A stretch of DNA of 45,805 nt from Clostridia bacterium (GCA_017504785.1 JAFVQL010000009.1:1-45805); one strand, 5' to 3'. Positions 25,772 through 33,490 are shown, counted from the first letter of the stretch. Notes: generated from the letters alone by a model not told the origin. Translations and numbers: made by a program.

Positions 25772-25890
25772 TATGAGCGCGCCATCTTTCGTTTGGTGTG
25801 GCGGCGGTATCTTTAATTTCTATGAGCGCGGTGCTTTTCTTTTTTAGACCGTAGCGGCTTTTCTTTTGTATGACCGTGGTATTTTTTAAA
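25772..25890. repeat. Degenerate ~48-bp tandem repeat downstream of the terminator
   Basis: TATGAGCGCG at 25772 and 25821 and TATGACCGTG at 25869 are spaced 49 and 48 nt apart, each near a CTTTTCTTTT tract. The copies are poorly conserved. No gene is seen from 25709 to 26240. Confidence 0.5.
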
Positions 25891-26102
25891 ATCGATCTTC
25901 TATATCCGAAAAGCATCTCCAAAAAGGTCGCTTCTCGTCATGTCCCGCGCACGGGAAAGAAAAAGGGGCTGGCGCATTTGGGCGCAATCGAAAATGACGA
26001 AAATCAAACAAAAATCCGTTTTTTTGACAAATGAGCTAAAATATATGATCTAAGGTTGAAATTCTGCGAATTTCTCCATCAAATTTTAGTCATTTTCTAT
26101 CT

Positions 26103-26172
26103 CCGTTTTCGCCCTCTCGACGTACCTATGTACGCCTTCGGGACGAAAAACGAAGATTTTCGCTCCAAATCC
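26103..26172. repeat. Intergenic hairpin element
   Basis: The inner hairpin CGTAC-CTAT-GTACG (26121-26134) lies in an outer stem CGTTTT..CCC/GGG..AAAACG. It aligns with the copy at 17091-17160 and shares the GACGTA...TACGCCT core with the unit at 33116. Confidence 0.6.
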
Positions 26173-26194
26173 CCCTATCCCCCTTAACGCATTC

Positions 26195-26231
26195 GAGGGT
26201 AGCTCAAGTTTTTGCAACTTGAGCTACCCTC
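26195..26231 (-). terminator. Long hairpin at the end of the minus-strand sugar operon
   Basis: Sixteen-base perfect arms GAGGGTAGCTCAAGTT (26195-26210) and its complement (26216-26231), 5-nt loop, ten bases beyond the kinase stop. No U-tract follows on the minus strand, so its role as terminator or RNA-stabilising hairpin is unsettled. Confidence 0.5.
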
Positions 26232-26240
26232 ATCGTTTTA

Positions 26241-27206
26241 TCAAATGCTCTGCAAGGGCATGGAGGCGCAAAGTGCCTCAAGCTCGGAAAGACTCTTCAT
26301 GCCGCTCACGGCGTCTGCCGCGGAGAGCGCGCCGACGGCGGCTCTGGAAGCGATGGAGAGGATCTGTTCGTCACTCTTGCCGAGATAGATGGCAAGCAAT
26401 GCACCTGCACAGAAGGCATCGCCCGCACCGGTCGTTCCCTTGATAAAGCCCGCGGGGAGCTTGTAGGAGGGGATCTCGGTGTAGCTGCCGTCCTTCGCGA
26501 GGCAAACCGCAAGCGCCGGCATGTGAATGATCACGCGCTCGCCGATGCCGAAGCCCATGATCTTTTCGCAAATCGCCTTGAGGTTTTCTCTTTTTGGCTC
26601 GATCTCTGCGATCTTGCCTGCCTCGGATTCGTTGATGATCACGTTATCCGTGTACTTTAAGCAGGGGATCACGAGCTTATAGCGATCGGAGTTTTCGCTC
26701 ACGAGGTCGATCGAGGTCTTGATGCCGAGGCTCTTCGCCTTGGCAAGGATCTTCTCGCCATCGCCGTTATCCACCTTGTCGAGAAGGAGGAAATAGCCGA
26801 GATGGAGCATATCTGCCTTGAAGCTATGGAAATCAATATCCGAAAGTCCGAAGTCCGCGCTTGCACCGGGGTAGGTAAAGAAGGTCCTCTGTCCGCCCAC
26901 GATGCTCATGACCTCGGTAAAGCTCGTGCGCTCCTTGCGGCTTACGCGAATGCCCGTAAGGTCGATGCCGCGGTCACCGAGCTCGTGCAGAAGAAAGGTC
27001 TTTTCATCGTCCTGCCCAACCTTGCCGATCGCATAGATATCGGTTTCGGGGGAAAGGGTCTTAAGATCGATCGCCACGTTCGGAACGCAACCGCCCACCG
27101 CGCGTTTTACCGCGCGGATCTGGGTCAGCTCGCCAACGGAAGGGTAAGAACCGATCTCGTTGATTTTATCTACCAGGATACTTCCTGCGATTGCAATTCC
27201 TGCCAT
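26241..27206 (-). CDS. PfkB-family carbohydrate kinase
   Basis: A 321-residue ribokinase-like sugar kinase. The N-terminal signature VGGCVPNVAIDL (38-49) and the C-terminal GTTGAGDAF (257-265), with catalytic base D263 and its anion hole, are clear. The family phosphorylates sugars or nucleosides at a primary hydroxyl with ATP. It is the last gene of a four-gene minus-strand operon and starts one base after the NagB-like stop codon. That coupling suggests it phosphorylates the sugar or sugar derivative handled by the NagB-like and Gfo/Idh/MocA enzymes. Specificity cannot be read; 2-keto-3-deoxygluconate kinase is a possible alternative given kduI/kduD about 10 kb away. Confidence 0.85.
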   Translation of the reverse strand: MAGIAIAGSILVDKINEIGSYPSVGELTQIRAVKRAVGGCVPNVAIDLKTLSPETDIYAIGKVGQDDEKTFLLHELGDRGIDLTGIRVSRKERTSFTEVMSIVGGQRTFFTYPGASADFGLSDIDFHSFKADMLHLGYFLLLDKVDNGDGEKILAKAKSLGIKTSIDLVSENSDRYKLVIPCLKYTDNVIINESEAGKIAEIEPKRENLKAICEKIMGFGIGERVIIHMPALAVCLAKDGSYTEIPSYKLPAGFIKGTTGAGDAFCAGALLAIYLGKSDEQILSIASRAAVGALSAADAVSGMKSLSELEALCASMPLQSI

Positions 27207-27207
27207 A

Positions 27208-28152
27208 TCAGTTTACGTCAGGGCAGAGAGGACCTGCCAGCTCCTCGAGGAAGAAGAGCTTACCGGGGATGGTGGGGATGAAGGAGGAGGTGATGAATCT
27301 GGTGGGCTTGTAGCGAAGCGTCATCCAGAAGCTCATGCCCTGCCACTGCATGCCGCGGTTGAAGCAACCGTCAGCACCGCCGATCGCGTAGTCTGCCTGG
27401 AACATGAGGCCGGGGCCCATGGTGTTGGCACGGCAGGGAACCATGCTCGTGCGGCTTCTGAAGGAGGTAAGAGCGTTTTGCTCGATGGTCAGAGGATGCA
27501 GCTTTGCGCCAATTCTGTAAGGCTGCTTCAGCCACTCCTCGTCGGAGGTAAATTCAGAGCCGAACTGGGGCTCCCAGAATGCGATGTGGCACATACGGCC
27601 GATACCGTAAACCAGAACGAGCTTTGCGCCGTCCTTCTTGAGAGCGGCGATCTTCTCGGGATAGGTGGGGAGGTTTTCCTTGGTAGCGAAGTTTCTGTGA
27701 TCCTTGGGAACGGTCAGCTCGCCGAGGGGATTGTAGAATGCGTTCTCCATTGCGCTCTGGAAGGAAGCCTCGCCGGTGATGGTGTTGCCCTCTGCGTCAG
27801 CCCACTCGTCCATGTTGAAGCACCATACGTTCTTGCAGGAAACGTTCCACTCCTTGAGGAAGTAAACGGCCCACTTGTACATACCCATAGGACCAACGGG
27901 AAGGATGAAGGCGATCTTCTCGCCTCTCTCGTTCGCCTTCTTGATCTCGTTTGCGATCTCATGGCCCATCTTAACGTTGAATTCGTCAAGGCTCTGGCAC
28001 ATTACGGGAGAGAAATCCTTGTTCCAGAAATCCTGTCTGTCAAGAACCTCGGAGGGCTTGTGAGCGCAGCACTCGTCGATCTTAACGAAATCCCATCCTT
28101 CGGGATAGAAGCCTTCAAGAAGGCTGCCTTTAACGGTAGAATTGAAATCCAT
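27208..28152 (-). CDS. Divergent NagB-like (glucosamine-6-phosphate deaminase family) protein
   Basis: A 314-residue protein of the NagB/6-phosphogluconolactonase fold, longer than NagB (about 240-270) by an N-terminal ~60 residues. PVGPMGMYK (85-93) matches the phosphate-binding loop and FNMDEWAD (112-119) the catalytic LDEY segment, with D115. [14 protein letters not shown] (182-195) corresponds to the GxGxDGHIAFNEP loop; His189 and Glu194 are kept, but the aspartate equivalent to E. coli D141 is Met187. That residue takes part in ring opening, so substrate or chemistry probably differs. The start follows AAGGAGAACTATC. The gene is between the Gfo/Idh and PfkB genes in a minus-strand operon. 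Confidence 0.8.
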   Translation of the reverse strand: MDFNSTVKGSLLEGFYPEGWDFVKIDECCAHKPSEVLDRQDFWNKDFSPVMCQSLDEFNVKMGHEIANEIKKANERGEKIAFILPVGPMGMYKWAVYFLKEWNVSCKNVWCFNMDEWADAEGNTITGEASFQSAMENAFYNPLGELTVPKDHRNFATKENLPTYPEKIAALKKDGAKLVLVYGIGRMCHIAFWEPQFGSEFTSDEEWLKQPYRIGAKLHPLTIEQNALTSFRSRTSMVPCRANTMGPGLMFQADYAIGGADGCFNRGMQWQGMSFWMTLRYKPTRFITSSFIPTIPGKLFFLEELAGPLCPDVN

Positions 28153-28186
28153 GATAGTTCTCCTTTATGTAAGAATTAGATTTTGA

Positions 28187-29197
28187 TTACTGTTCAGCGT
28201 ACATCTTGTCGCAGAGTGCCTGGATGTGAACGGCTCTCTTTGCGTACTTGTAGTTGGGCTTTCCCGCAAGCACGTGCTTGGAGAATTCGGCAAGCTGCTT
28301 TGCGTAGATGTTCTTGCCGCTTGCGCGGAACTTCTTGGGCTTAATGATGGCATGCTCCTGCATTGCATCGTAGTCACCCTGGGGCGCATAGAGGTAAGCC
28401 ATCGTTCCAACGTCGTCCTGTGCAAGCGTGTTGTTGCAGATCATATAGCCCTTCGTGCCGTAGATCTCGAGCTTTGCAACCGAAACGTCATCGGGAATGT
28501 TGAAGTTAACGTCGATGTGACCGAGCGTGCCGCTCTTGGTCTTGAAGATCATAACGGCGCTGTCCTCAACCTCGTACTTGAAGGTTTGGGTGTTCACGAA
28601 GGACTTGATGTCCACGATCTCCTCGTCAAGAATGTACTCCGCAAGCTCCAGGCAGTGAACGCCGAGGTCCATCAGCGCGCCGCCGCCGCCGAGTTCCTTG
28701 ATCTGGCGCCATGCGCCGGGGATGTCGGGATACCAGCAGGAGAACTGCAGGCGCACGTTGGTGACCTGACCGACCTTGTCCTTCTTAATGAAGTTGCGCG
28801 CCTTCTGGTGCAGGCTGTGATACTTCATCATATAGCCAACGCTGAGCTGCTTGCCGGCCTTCTTGAATGCATCCAGGATCTCGGCGCTTTCAGCCTCGGT
28901 TCTTGCGATGGGCTTCTCGATCAGAACGTTTCTGTCATATTTCAGAGCGAGCAGAGCCTGCTCACGGTGGCAGAATACGGGCGTTGCGATATAAACGGCA
29001 TCGCAAGCAACCTCCTTCAGCATCTGCTCCGCATCGGTGTAATAGGGAACACCGTACTTCTCGCCCACAGCCTTTGCGGCATCCGCAACCTTATCCATAA
29101 CCGCGCAGAGCTGGTTATTTTCATCGGCTACGAGAGCGGGGATGGTTCTTCTGTCGGCAATGCCTGCCGCACCGATAACGCACCATTTAATTTTCAT
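28187..29197 (-). CDS. Gfo/Idh/MocA-family oxidoreductase
   Basis: A 336-residue NAD(P)-dependent sugar or cyclitol dehydrogenase. The Rossmann start is CVIGAAGIA (6-14). The catalytic EKP is E94-K95-P96, and the GGGALMDLGVHCLEL block (starting near residue 172) carries the conserved Asp and His of the family. The substrate is not deducible; members oxidise inositols, glucose, N-acetyl-amino sugars or UDP-sugars. GTGAGGTTTTTACC precedes ATG. It lies second in the operon after the PIG-L deacetylase, so oxidation of a deacetylated or N-acetylated sugar is a reasonable guess. Confidence 0.88.
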   Translation of the reverse strand: MKIKWCVIGAAGIADRRTIPALVADENNQLCAVMDKVADAAKAVGEKYGVPYYTDAEQMLKEVACDAVYIATPVFCHREQALLALKYDRNVLIEKPIARTEAESAEILDAFKKAGKQLSVGYMMKYHSLHQKARNFIKKDKVGQVTNVRLQFSCWYPDIPGAWRQIKELGGGGALMDLGVHCLELAEYILDEEIVDIKSFVNTQTFKYEVEDSAVMIFKTKSGTLGHIDVNFNIPDDVSVAKLEIYGTKGYMICNNTLAQDDVGTMAYLYAPQGDYDAMQEHAIIKPKKFRASGKNIYAKQLAEFSKHVLAGKPNYKYAKRAVHIQALCDKMYAEQ

Positions 29198-29238
29198 GGT
29201 AAAAACCTCACTTTATAATAAATAAAAATCAAACGAAA

Positions 29239-29946
29239 TTAGGGGAGAAGTCTCTCGGTCGTACCCTTCAGATACGCCTTGCAAACGATGAAGCCCTCTG
29301 CGTAGTCCGCGCCGCACTGATAACCGCGGTAGCGGGAGCAGGTTCTCACCATGTCTGCAAAATCGATATGATCGTGCTCTCTCATCCACTCGAGCTGGCT
29401 CTTGTGGCACTCCAGCATATCGATCTTTTTATCGATGAATTCCGTAACGTCTACGTAGATCTCGGGCTGGAAGTTCACGCCGGCGAGCGTGTCCATATAA
29501 TAAATAGGAGTCAGCTTGGCTGCGGGAAGATCCTTTTCGGTCTTGTAGCCGGGAACGGAAGCGGCAAAGCTTGCGTCGTAAACGAGCTTGGAAACTGCCG
29601 TATGGTCGGGCATGTAGTCGTCGGGATTGTGGGTAATGATCAGGTCGGGCTGCGCGTAGCGGATCACGTCCACGATCTTATCTCTTGCCGACTTGTCGTC
29701 TGCGTAGATCTTCACGTCGTGGCAGCCGCCCCAAAGCACCTCGATGCCTGCAAGCGCGCCTGCGGCCTTCGCCTCGCCCTTACGCATTTCGCCCAGCTCC
29801 TCGGGCGGGATGATCACGTGGCCGAGGTCACCGTTGGAAACGTGACAAACGAACACCTTGTCCCCGCGAGCGGCGCATTTTGCGAGCGTGCCGGAGCAGG
29901 CGATCTCGATGTCGTCGGGATGCGCGCCGATAGCCAAAATTCTCAT
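29239..29946 (-). CDS. PIG-L/LmbE-family N-deacetylase
   Basis: A 235-residue zinc-dependent deacetylase. AHPDD (8-12) is the metal-binding signature, and HNPDDYMPDHTAVSKL supplies the second conserved histidine block. The C-terminal ECHKSQLEWMREHDH is typical of BshB-like members. The family removes N-acetyl groups from GlcNAc conjugates such as GlcNAc-malate or GlcNAc-PI. It is first in the four-gene operon, so removing an N-acetyl group from an amino sugar is the likely entry step. The start is taken at 29946, where TACGGAGGAATCCAAGAT lies upstream; a longer frame to 30045 would read through the promoter. Confidence 0.9.
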   Translation of the reverse strand: MRILAIGAHPDDIEIACSGTLAKCAARGDKVFVCHVSNGDLGHVIIPPEELGEMRKGEAKAAGALAGIEVLWGGCHDVKIYADDKSARDKIVDVIRYAQPDLIITHNPDDYMPDHTAVSKLVYDASFAASVPGYKTEKDLPAAKLTPIYYMDTLAGVNFQPEIYVDVTEFIDKKIDMLECHKSQLEWMREHDHIDFADMVRTCSRYRGYQCGADYAEGFIVCKAYLKGTTERLLP

Positions 29947-30009
29947 ATCTTGGATTCCTCCGTAAGAATAATTTTTCAAAATGTCTTTATATAACATTAT
30001 ACTGATTTT

Positions 30010-30038
30010 ATTATAACACCCGGCCGCATAAAAAACAA
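30010..30038 (-). promoter_or_regulatory. Promoter of the minus-strand sugar operon
   Basis: On the minus strand, TTGTTT (30038-30033), a 17-nt spacer and TATAAT (30015-30010), giving a leader of about 55 nt before the PIG-L gene. It is back-to-back with the AraC promoter, about 37 nt away, so one regulator could control both. Confidence 0.75.
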
Positions 30039-30074
30039 TGCCCAATCGTACACGAAAAGAGTAAAAAAGTATAC

Positions 30075-30103
30075 TTGACTTTTTGCCTCTCCTATGTTAT
30101 ACT
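30075..30103 (+). promoter_or_regulatory. Promoter of the AraC gene
   Basis: TTGACT (30075-30080), a 17-nt spacer and TATACT (30098-30103). The predicted transcription start, about 30110, coincides with the ATG at 30112. Confidence 0.75.
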
Positions 30104-30111
30104 CTTCTCGT

Positions 30112-31032
30112 ATGAGAAAATATTTTTATCACAAGATCGAAAATTTGCTTTTGGTGAATAAGATCATGACGCTGCATCGTTTTTCCTTCGATAAGGATTT
30201 CGTATCTCCCGGCGAATCGCATAACTTCTGGGAGATCGTTTTTGCCGCGAGGGAGAGCCTCGTCTGCACGGCGGACGAAAGGGAAATCATTTTGGAGGAG
30301 GGAGAGGTCCTCTTTCATAAGCCCAACGAGCATCATATCCTGCGCGCCAACGGGCGCAGAGCCCCGCAGGTGCTCGTCATTTCGTTTGAATGCAAATCCG
30401 AGGCCATGCGCTTTTTTGAGGAAAAAAAGCTGCGCCCGGACGAGCGATGCCTGCGCCTTCTCTATTCCGTGTTCGAGGAAGGGGAAAAGACCTTTGATAT
30501 TGCTGTGAGCGACCCCGACAGGGATCGCATGGAGCTTCTTGCATCTCCCACGCTGGGGGGAGAGCAGCTGATCAAAAACTATCTTGAGCTTTTCCTTATC
30601 ACGCTGATGCGCTCGCTCACCGAAACCGAGCAGGGAAATCCCGTTTTCGTGGAAAAAAGCGAGCTGCAAAGCCGCCTTGTGCCGAACATTCTCCGCATGA
30701 TGGAGGAAAACCTCGGCGGCACGCTGCGCGTGGAGGATATCGCAAGACAGACAAATTACAGCCGCGCGTACGTTTTCCGCGAGTTCAAGCGCGCCACGGG
30801 AAAAAGCTTGATGGCGTATTATAACGAGAGAAGGATCCGCCGCGCCGCCGAGCTTGTGGCAGAGGGTACGCTTTCGGTGCGCGAGATCGCGGAAAGACTT
30901 GGCTTTGATACGCCCAATTATTTCTCGAAAAGCTTTAAACGCATTATGGGCGTCACCCCGTCGGCGTATAAAAAGCGCATTGCACAGCCGCGCGCGAAGA
31001 AAATGACGAAGAAAATGGAAAGCGGCTATTGA
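30112..31032 (+). CDS. AraC-family transcriptional regulator
   Basis: A 306-residue regulator with an N-terminal cupin-like sensor domain (about 30-100, HNFWEIVFAARE...GEVLFHKPNEHH) and a C-terminal double helix-turn-helix (last ~100 residues, VEDIARQTNYSRAYVFREFKRATG and VREIAERLGFDTPNYFSKSFKR). This layout is typical of sugar-responsive activators. It is divergent from the PIG-L operon and upstream of the concanavalin-like and DegT genes, so it likely controls the whole locus. The start is uncertain: ATG 30112 lies at the predicted +1, implying a leaderless message, and ATG 30166 would lose the conserved MRKYFYHKIENLLLVNKI segment. Confidence 0.88.
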   Translation: MRKYFYHKIENLLLVNKIMTLHRFSFDKDFVSPGESHNFWEIVFAARESLVCTADEREIILEEGEVLFHKPNEHHILRANGRRAPQVLVISFECKSEAMRFFEEKKLRPDERCLRLLYSVFEEGEKTFDIAVSDPDRDRMELLASPTLGGEQLIKNYLELFLITLMRSLTETEQGNPVFVEKSELQSRLVPNILRMMEENLGGTLRVEDIARQTNYSRAYVFREFKRATGKSLMAYYNERRIRRAAELVAEGTLSVREIAERLGFDTPNYFSKSFKRIMGVTPSAYKKRIAQPRAKKMTKKMESGY

Positions 31033-31057
31033 CAAGCCACGAAAATTTGTGTATAAT
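31029..31057 (+). promoter_or_regulatory. Sigma-A promoter overlapping the AraC stop codon
   Basis: Perfect TTGACA (31029-31034) and TATAAT (31052-31057) with a 17-nt spacer. The -35 box contains the TGA stop of the AraC gene (31030-31032). Confidence 0.88.
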
Positions 31058-31092
31058 TATAGTTGAAGAATTATGTGCAGAGGTTGTTTTCT

Positions 31093-31713
31093 ATGAAAGA
31101 AATTCGTCTTCTCGGTAAAAAGATCGACGTTGAAAATTCTCCCGTGCTGCTTTCGTATCAGCCCGATGAAAACTGGCAGAAAATATTCCGCCGCGTGCGC
31201 GGAAATTGGTCGGTGGAAAACGGTTGGCTGATCGGTGAGGAAACGGGAAATTTCGGAGGCATTCTTCTCACGCATGAATTCTATGAAAAGGACGTTATGT
31301 TCAGCTTCACGATGGCGTCCGTCCTCCCCGCAACGCGCGATCTGAACGCGCTCTTTTGTGCAAGGGTGGACGAGGAGAATAACTATCTCGGAGATTCCTA
31401 CGTGTGCGGCTTGAACGGCTGGTATGAACATAAGAGCGGCATCGAGCGCAATCCCCAGCCCGGCCTGAATGCGACCACCGCGCTCTATCATTACGAGCCC
31501 GGCAAGGAGATCCACATGATCGTGGGCGCGATCGGCGGGCACTGCTTTATGGTGGTGGACGGAGAGCTTGTCAGCGAGCTGTTCGATCCGAATCCGCTGG
31601 TGGGCGGTGCGGTAGGCTTTTCGCCGTATTGCACGAAGCTTCGCATCAAGGATATCGAGGTGCGCGAGATCAAATGGGAGGACTTCCCCCAAACTTACGA
31701 TCCTGAATTCTAA
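31093..31713 (+). CDS. Concanavalin/LamG-like protein, possibly DUF1961 (YesU)-related
   Basis: A 206-residue soluble protein without a signal peptide. Its predicted beta-rich body (WSVENGWLIGEE, GGILLTHEFYEKDVMFSF, EIHMIVGAIGGHCFMVVDGE, GGAVGFSPYCTKLRIKDIEVRE) resembles laminin-G/concanavalin folds and the DUF1961 group that includes B. subtilis YesU from the rhamnogalacturonan cluster. Such proteins bind or act on carbohydrates; no catalytic residues can be named. The start is ATG 31093 with AGAGG upstream; the TTG at 31063 is at the transcription start and unlikely. It has its own strong promoter and precedes the DegT aminotransferase in the sugar locus. Confidence 0.65.
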   Translation: MKEIRLLGKKIDVENSPVLLSYQPDENWQKIFRRVRGNWSVENGWLIGEETGNFGGILLTHEFYEKDVMFSFTMASVLPATRDLNALFCARVDEENNYLGDSYVCGLNGWYEHKSGIERNPQPGLNATTALYHYEPGKEIHMIVGAIGGHCFMVVDGELVSELFDPNPLVGGAVGFSPYCTKLRIKDIEVREIKWEDFPQTYDPEF

Positions 31714-31719
31714 TATTTG

Positions 31720-31749
31720 TTTACATTTTAAGCATTTGCTATGTAAAAA
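31720..31749 (+). promoter_or_regulatory. Weak possible promoter before the DegT aminotransferase
   Basis: TTTACA (31720-31725), an 18-nt spacer and TAAAAA (31744-31749) with TG in front. It may supplement read-through from 31029. Confidence 0.35.
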
Positions 31750-31776
31750 TATAAATTTCTATAAGGAGATTTTCAA

Positions 31777-33090
31777 ATGGGAAAGAGCACTGATTTCCGG
31801 TATAATACCGGTGCAACCAAAGTTCCGTGGGCTGCAGTAGGCGAGAACTACAACGCCAAGGACCTTATGGAGGTTATTCGCTTCCTGATGCAGGGCGAAG
31901 GCAAGGAATACGAGGATGCCATCGAGGCTGTTTGGAAGCAGGTTCAGAAGCTGGACGCTGTTGCAACCCCTCCCGGCAAGCTTTCTCTTGCAAAGCACGT
32001 TGAGGCGGCAGAGGCTGCATCCAACGAGTATCTGAAGACCGATAGCTCCACCTTCGTGACCAACGCGACCGCAGGCTTCGAGATCGCATATAAGTATGCA
32101 AACCTTAAGGCAGGTGACGAGGTTATCGTTCCCGCCATCACCTTCGTTGCAACGATGGCATATCCCCTCTCGATCGGCTGCAAGCTCGTATTTGCAGACG
32201 TAGATCCCTACACGCTGAACATGGATCCCAAGGACGTAGCGAAGAAGATCACTCCCAAGACCAAGATGATCGTTCCTGTTCACCTTGCGGGTTATCCCGT
32301 AGACATGGATCCTATCATGGAGCTTGCAAAGAAGCACAACATCGTTGTTCTTGAGGACGCCGCTCATGCATTCGGTGCAATGTACAAGGGCAAGATGATC
32401 GGTACGATCGGTGATTTTGCTTCCTTCTCCTTCCATGAGGTTAAGAACATCACCTCCTTCGGTGAGGGCGGTATCGTAACAACCACTATCCCCGGCTATG
32501 AAAGCGAGCTGAAGCGCGCGCGCTTCCTCGGTCTTGATTTCTCCTGCCCCATCAAGGATTGGCTCTACAACATCACGCCTATCCAGGGTAAGGAAGGTCC
32601 CTTCGTAGCTTCCAACAACTCTTCCACCACCGAGATCCAGGGTCTTGGTCTTACTCGTCAGATCGCAAGAAACGAGAAGATCATCGCCGAGCGCCGCGCT
32701 GCTGCCGAGTACCTCAATAAGAGACTCGCTGTATGCGATGCGATCATCCCCTGCAAGCTGGATGACGAGCTCGTGAAGCCCACCTACCACATGTACCTTC
32801 TTCAGATCGACCCTGCAAAGGCAGGCGGCACGATCCAGACGCTGAAGAAGAAGCTCGAGGAGAAGGGTGTAACCAGCATTCCTCACTTCGGTCCTCTCTA
32901 CCGCTTCAACGTGGTTCACACCATCATGGGCATCGATCCCGATGAGGTTGCAAAGACCTGCCCCGTATGCGAAGAAGTATTCTACAATCGCTTCACCCAC
33001 CTTCCTCTCTACGGCCTTGACGAAGAGCAGCTGATCTATATGGCAGACGCTATTCTCGAAGCAGTGGCTGAGATGCAGGCAGGCAAGTAA
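31777..33090 (+). CDS. DegT/DnrJ/EryC1/StrS-family sugar aminotransferase
   Basis: A 437-residue PLP enzyme of the fold-type I sugar aminotransferase group, close in length to RfbH/ColD-like members. EDAAHAFG (193-200) carries the PLP-nitrogen aspartate D194, and SFHEVKNITSFGEGG (218-232) holds the Schiff-base lysine K223, so it should transaminate rather than dehydrate (the ColD group has His here). GTxG-type VTNATAG (95-101) binds the cofactor phosphate. Substrates are usually keto-sugars, often nucleotide-linked, but a free keto-sugar made by the Gfo/Idh/MocA enzyme is possible. GGAGATTTTCAA precedes ATG. Codon use favours GCA/GTA/CTT, as in kduD. Confidence 0.87.
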   Translation: MGKSTDFRYNTGATKVPWAAVGENYNAKDLMEVIRFLMQGEGKEYEDAIEAVWKQVQKLDAVATPPGKLSLAKHVEAAEAASNEYLKTDSSTFVTNATAGFEIAYKYANLKAGDEVIVPAITFVATMAYPLSIGCKLVFADVDPYTLNMDPKDVAKKITPKTKMIVPVHLAGYPVDMDPIMELAKKHNIVVLEDAAHAFGAMYKGKMIGTIGDFASFSFHEVKNITSFGEGGIVTTTIPGYESELKRARFLGLDFSCPIKDWLYNITPIQGKEGPFVASNNSSTTEIQGLGLTRQIARNEKIIAERRAAAEYLNKRLAVCDAIIPCKLDDELVKPTYHMYLLQIDPAKAGGTIQTLKKKLEEKGVTSIPHFGPLYRFNVVHTIMGIDPDEVAKTCPVCEEVFYNRFTHLPLYGLDEEQLIYMADAILEAVAEMQAGK

Positions 33091-33115
33091 TTTTCTTCTT
33101 GGCTTAGATATTTTG

Positions 33116-33490
33116 GTATAAATGATTGTGCGCGCCCCCTTGACGTAGGTAACTACGCCTATCGGGGCGCGCACTTCCATTTCTACTCAAAATCTCGTCG
33201 CCAAAGGTTCAAATATTTCTCGTCGCCAAAGGTTCAAATATTTTTGTATAAATTATCGTGCGTGCTCTCTGCCGTAGGCAACTACGCCTATCGGGGCGCA
33301 CTTCCGGTTCTACTCAAAATCTCGTCGCCAAAGGTTCAAATATTTTTGTATAGATCATCGTGCGTGCTCTCTGCCGTAGGCAACTACACCTATCGGGGCG
33401 CACTTCCGGTTCTACTCAAAATCTCGTCGCCAAAGGTTCAAATATTTTTGTATAGATCATCGTGTGTGCTCTCTGCCGTAGGTTTGTTTT
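33116..33490. repeat. 102-bp tandem repeat array with hairpin cores
   Basis: A diverged first unit (33116-33245) is followed by two near-identical 102-bp units (from 33246 and 33348) and a truncated fourth that stops after GCCGTAGG near 33482. Each core has CGTAG-GNAA-CTACG (33144-33157, 33273-33286, near 33374; the third has a mismatch). In unit one it sits in a perfect 11-bp outer stem, GTGCGCGCCCC (33128-33138) with GGGGCGCGCAC (33164-33174). A 25-bp piece, TCTCGTCGCCAAAGGTTCAA plus 5, is itself duplicated. The rest of 33490-33723 is AT-rich with nothing recognised. Confidence 0.88.

Noticed and set aside
25935-25965. CCCG-CGCA-CGGG mini-hairpin as a terminator
   Set aside because: Only four pairs and no T-run on either strand.
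26024-26049. TTGACA followed by TATGAT
   Set aside because: The spacer is only 14 nt and no plus-strand gene follows.
33116-33490. CRISPR-like array
   Set aside because: Whole units, including the spacers, are repeated; there are no unique spacers and no cas genes.
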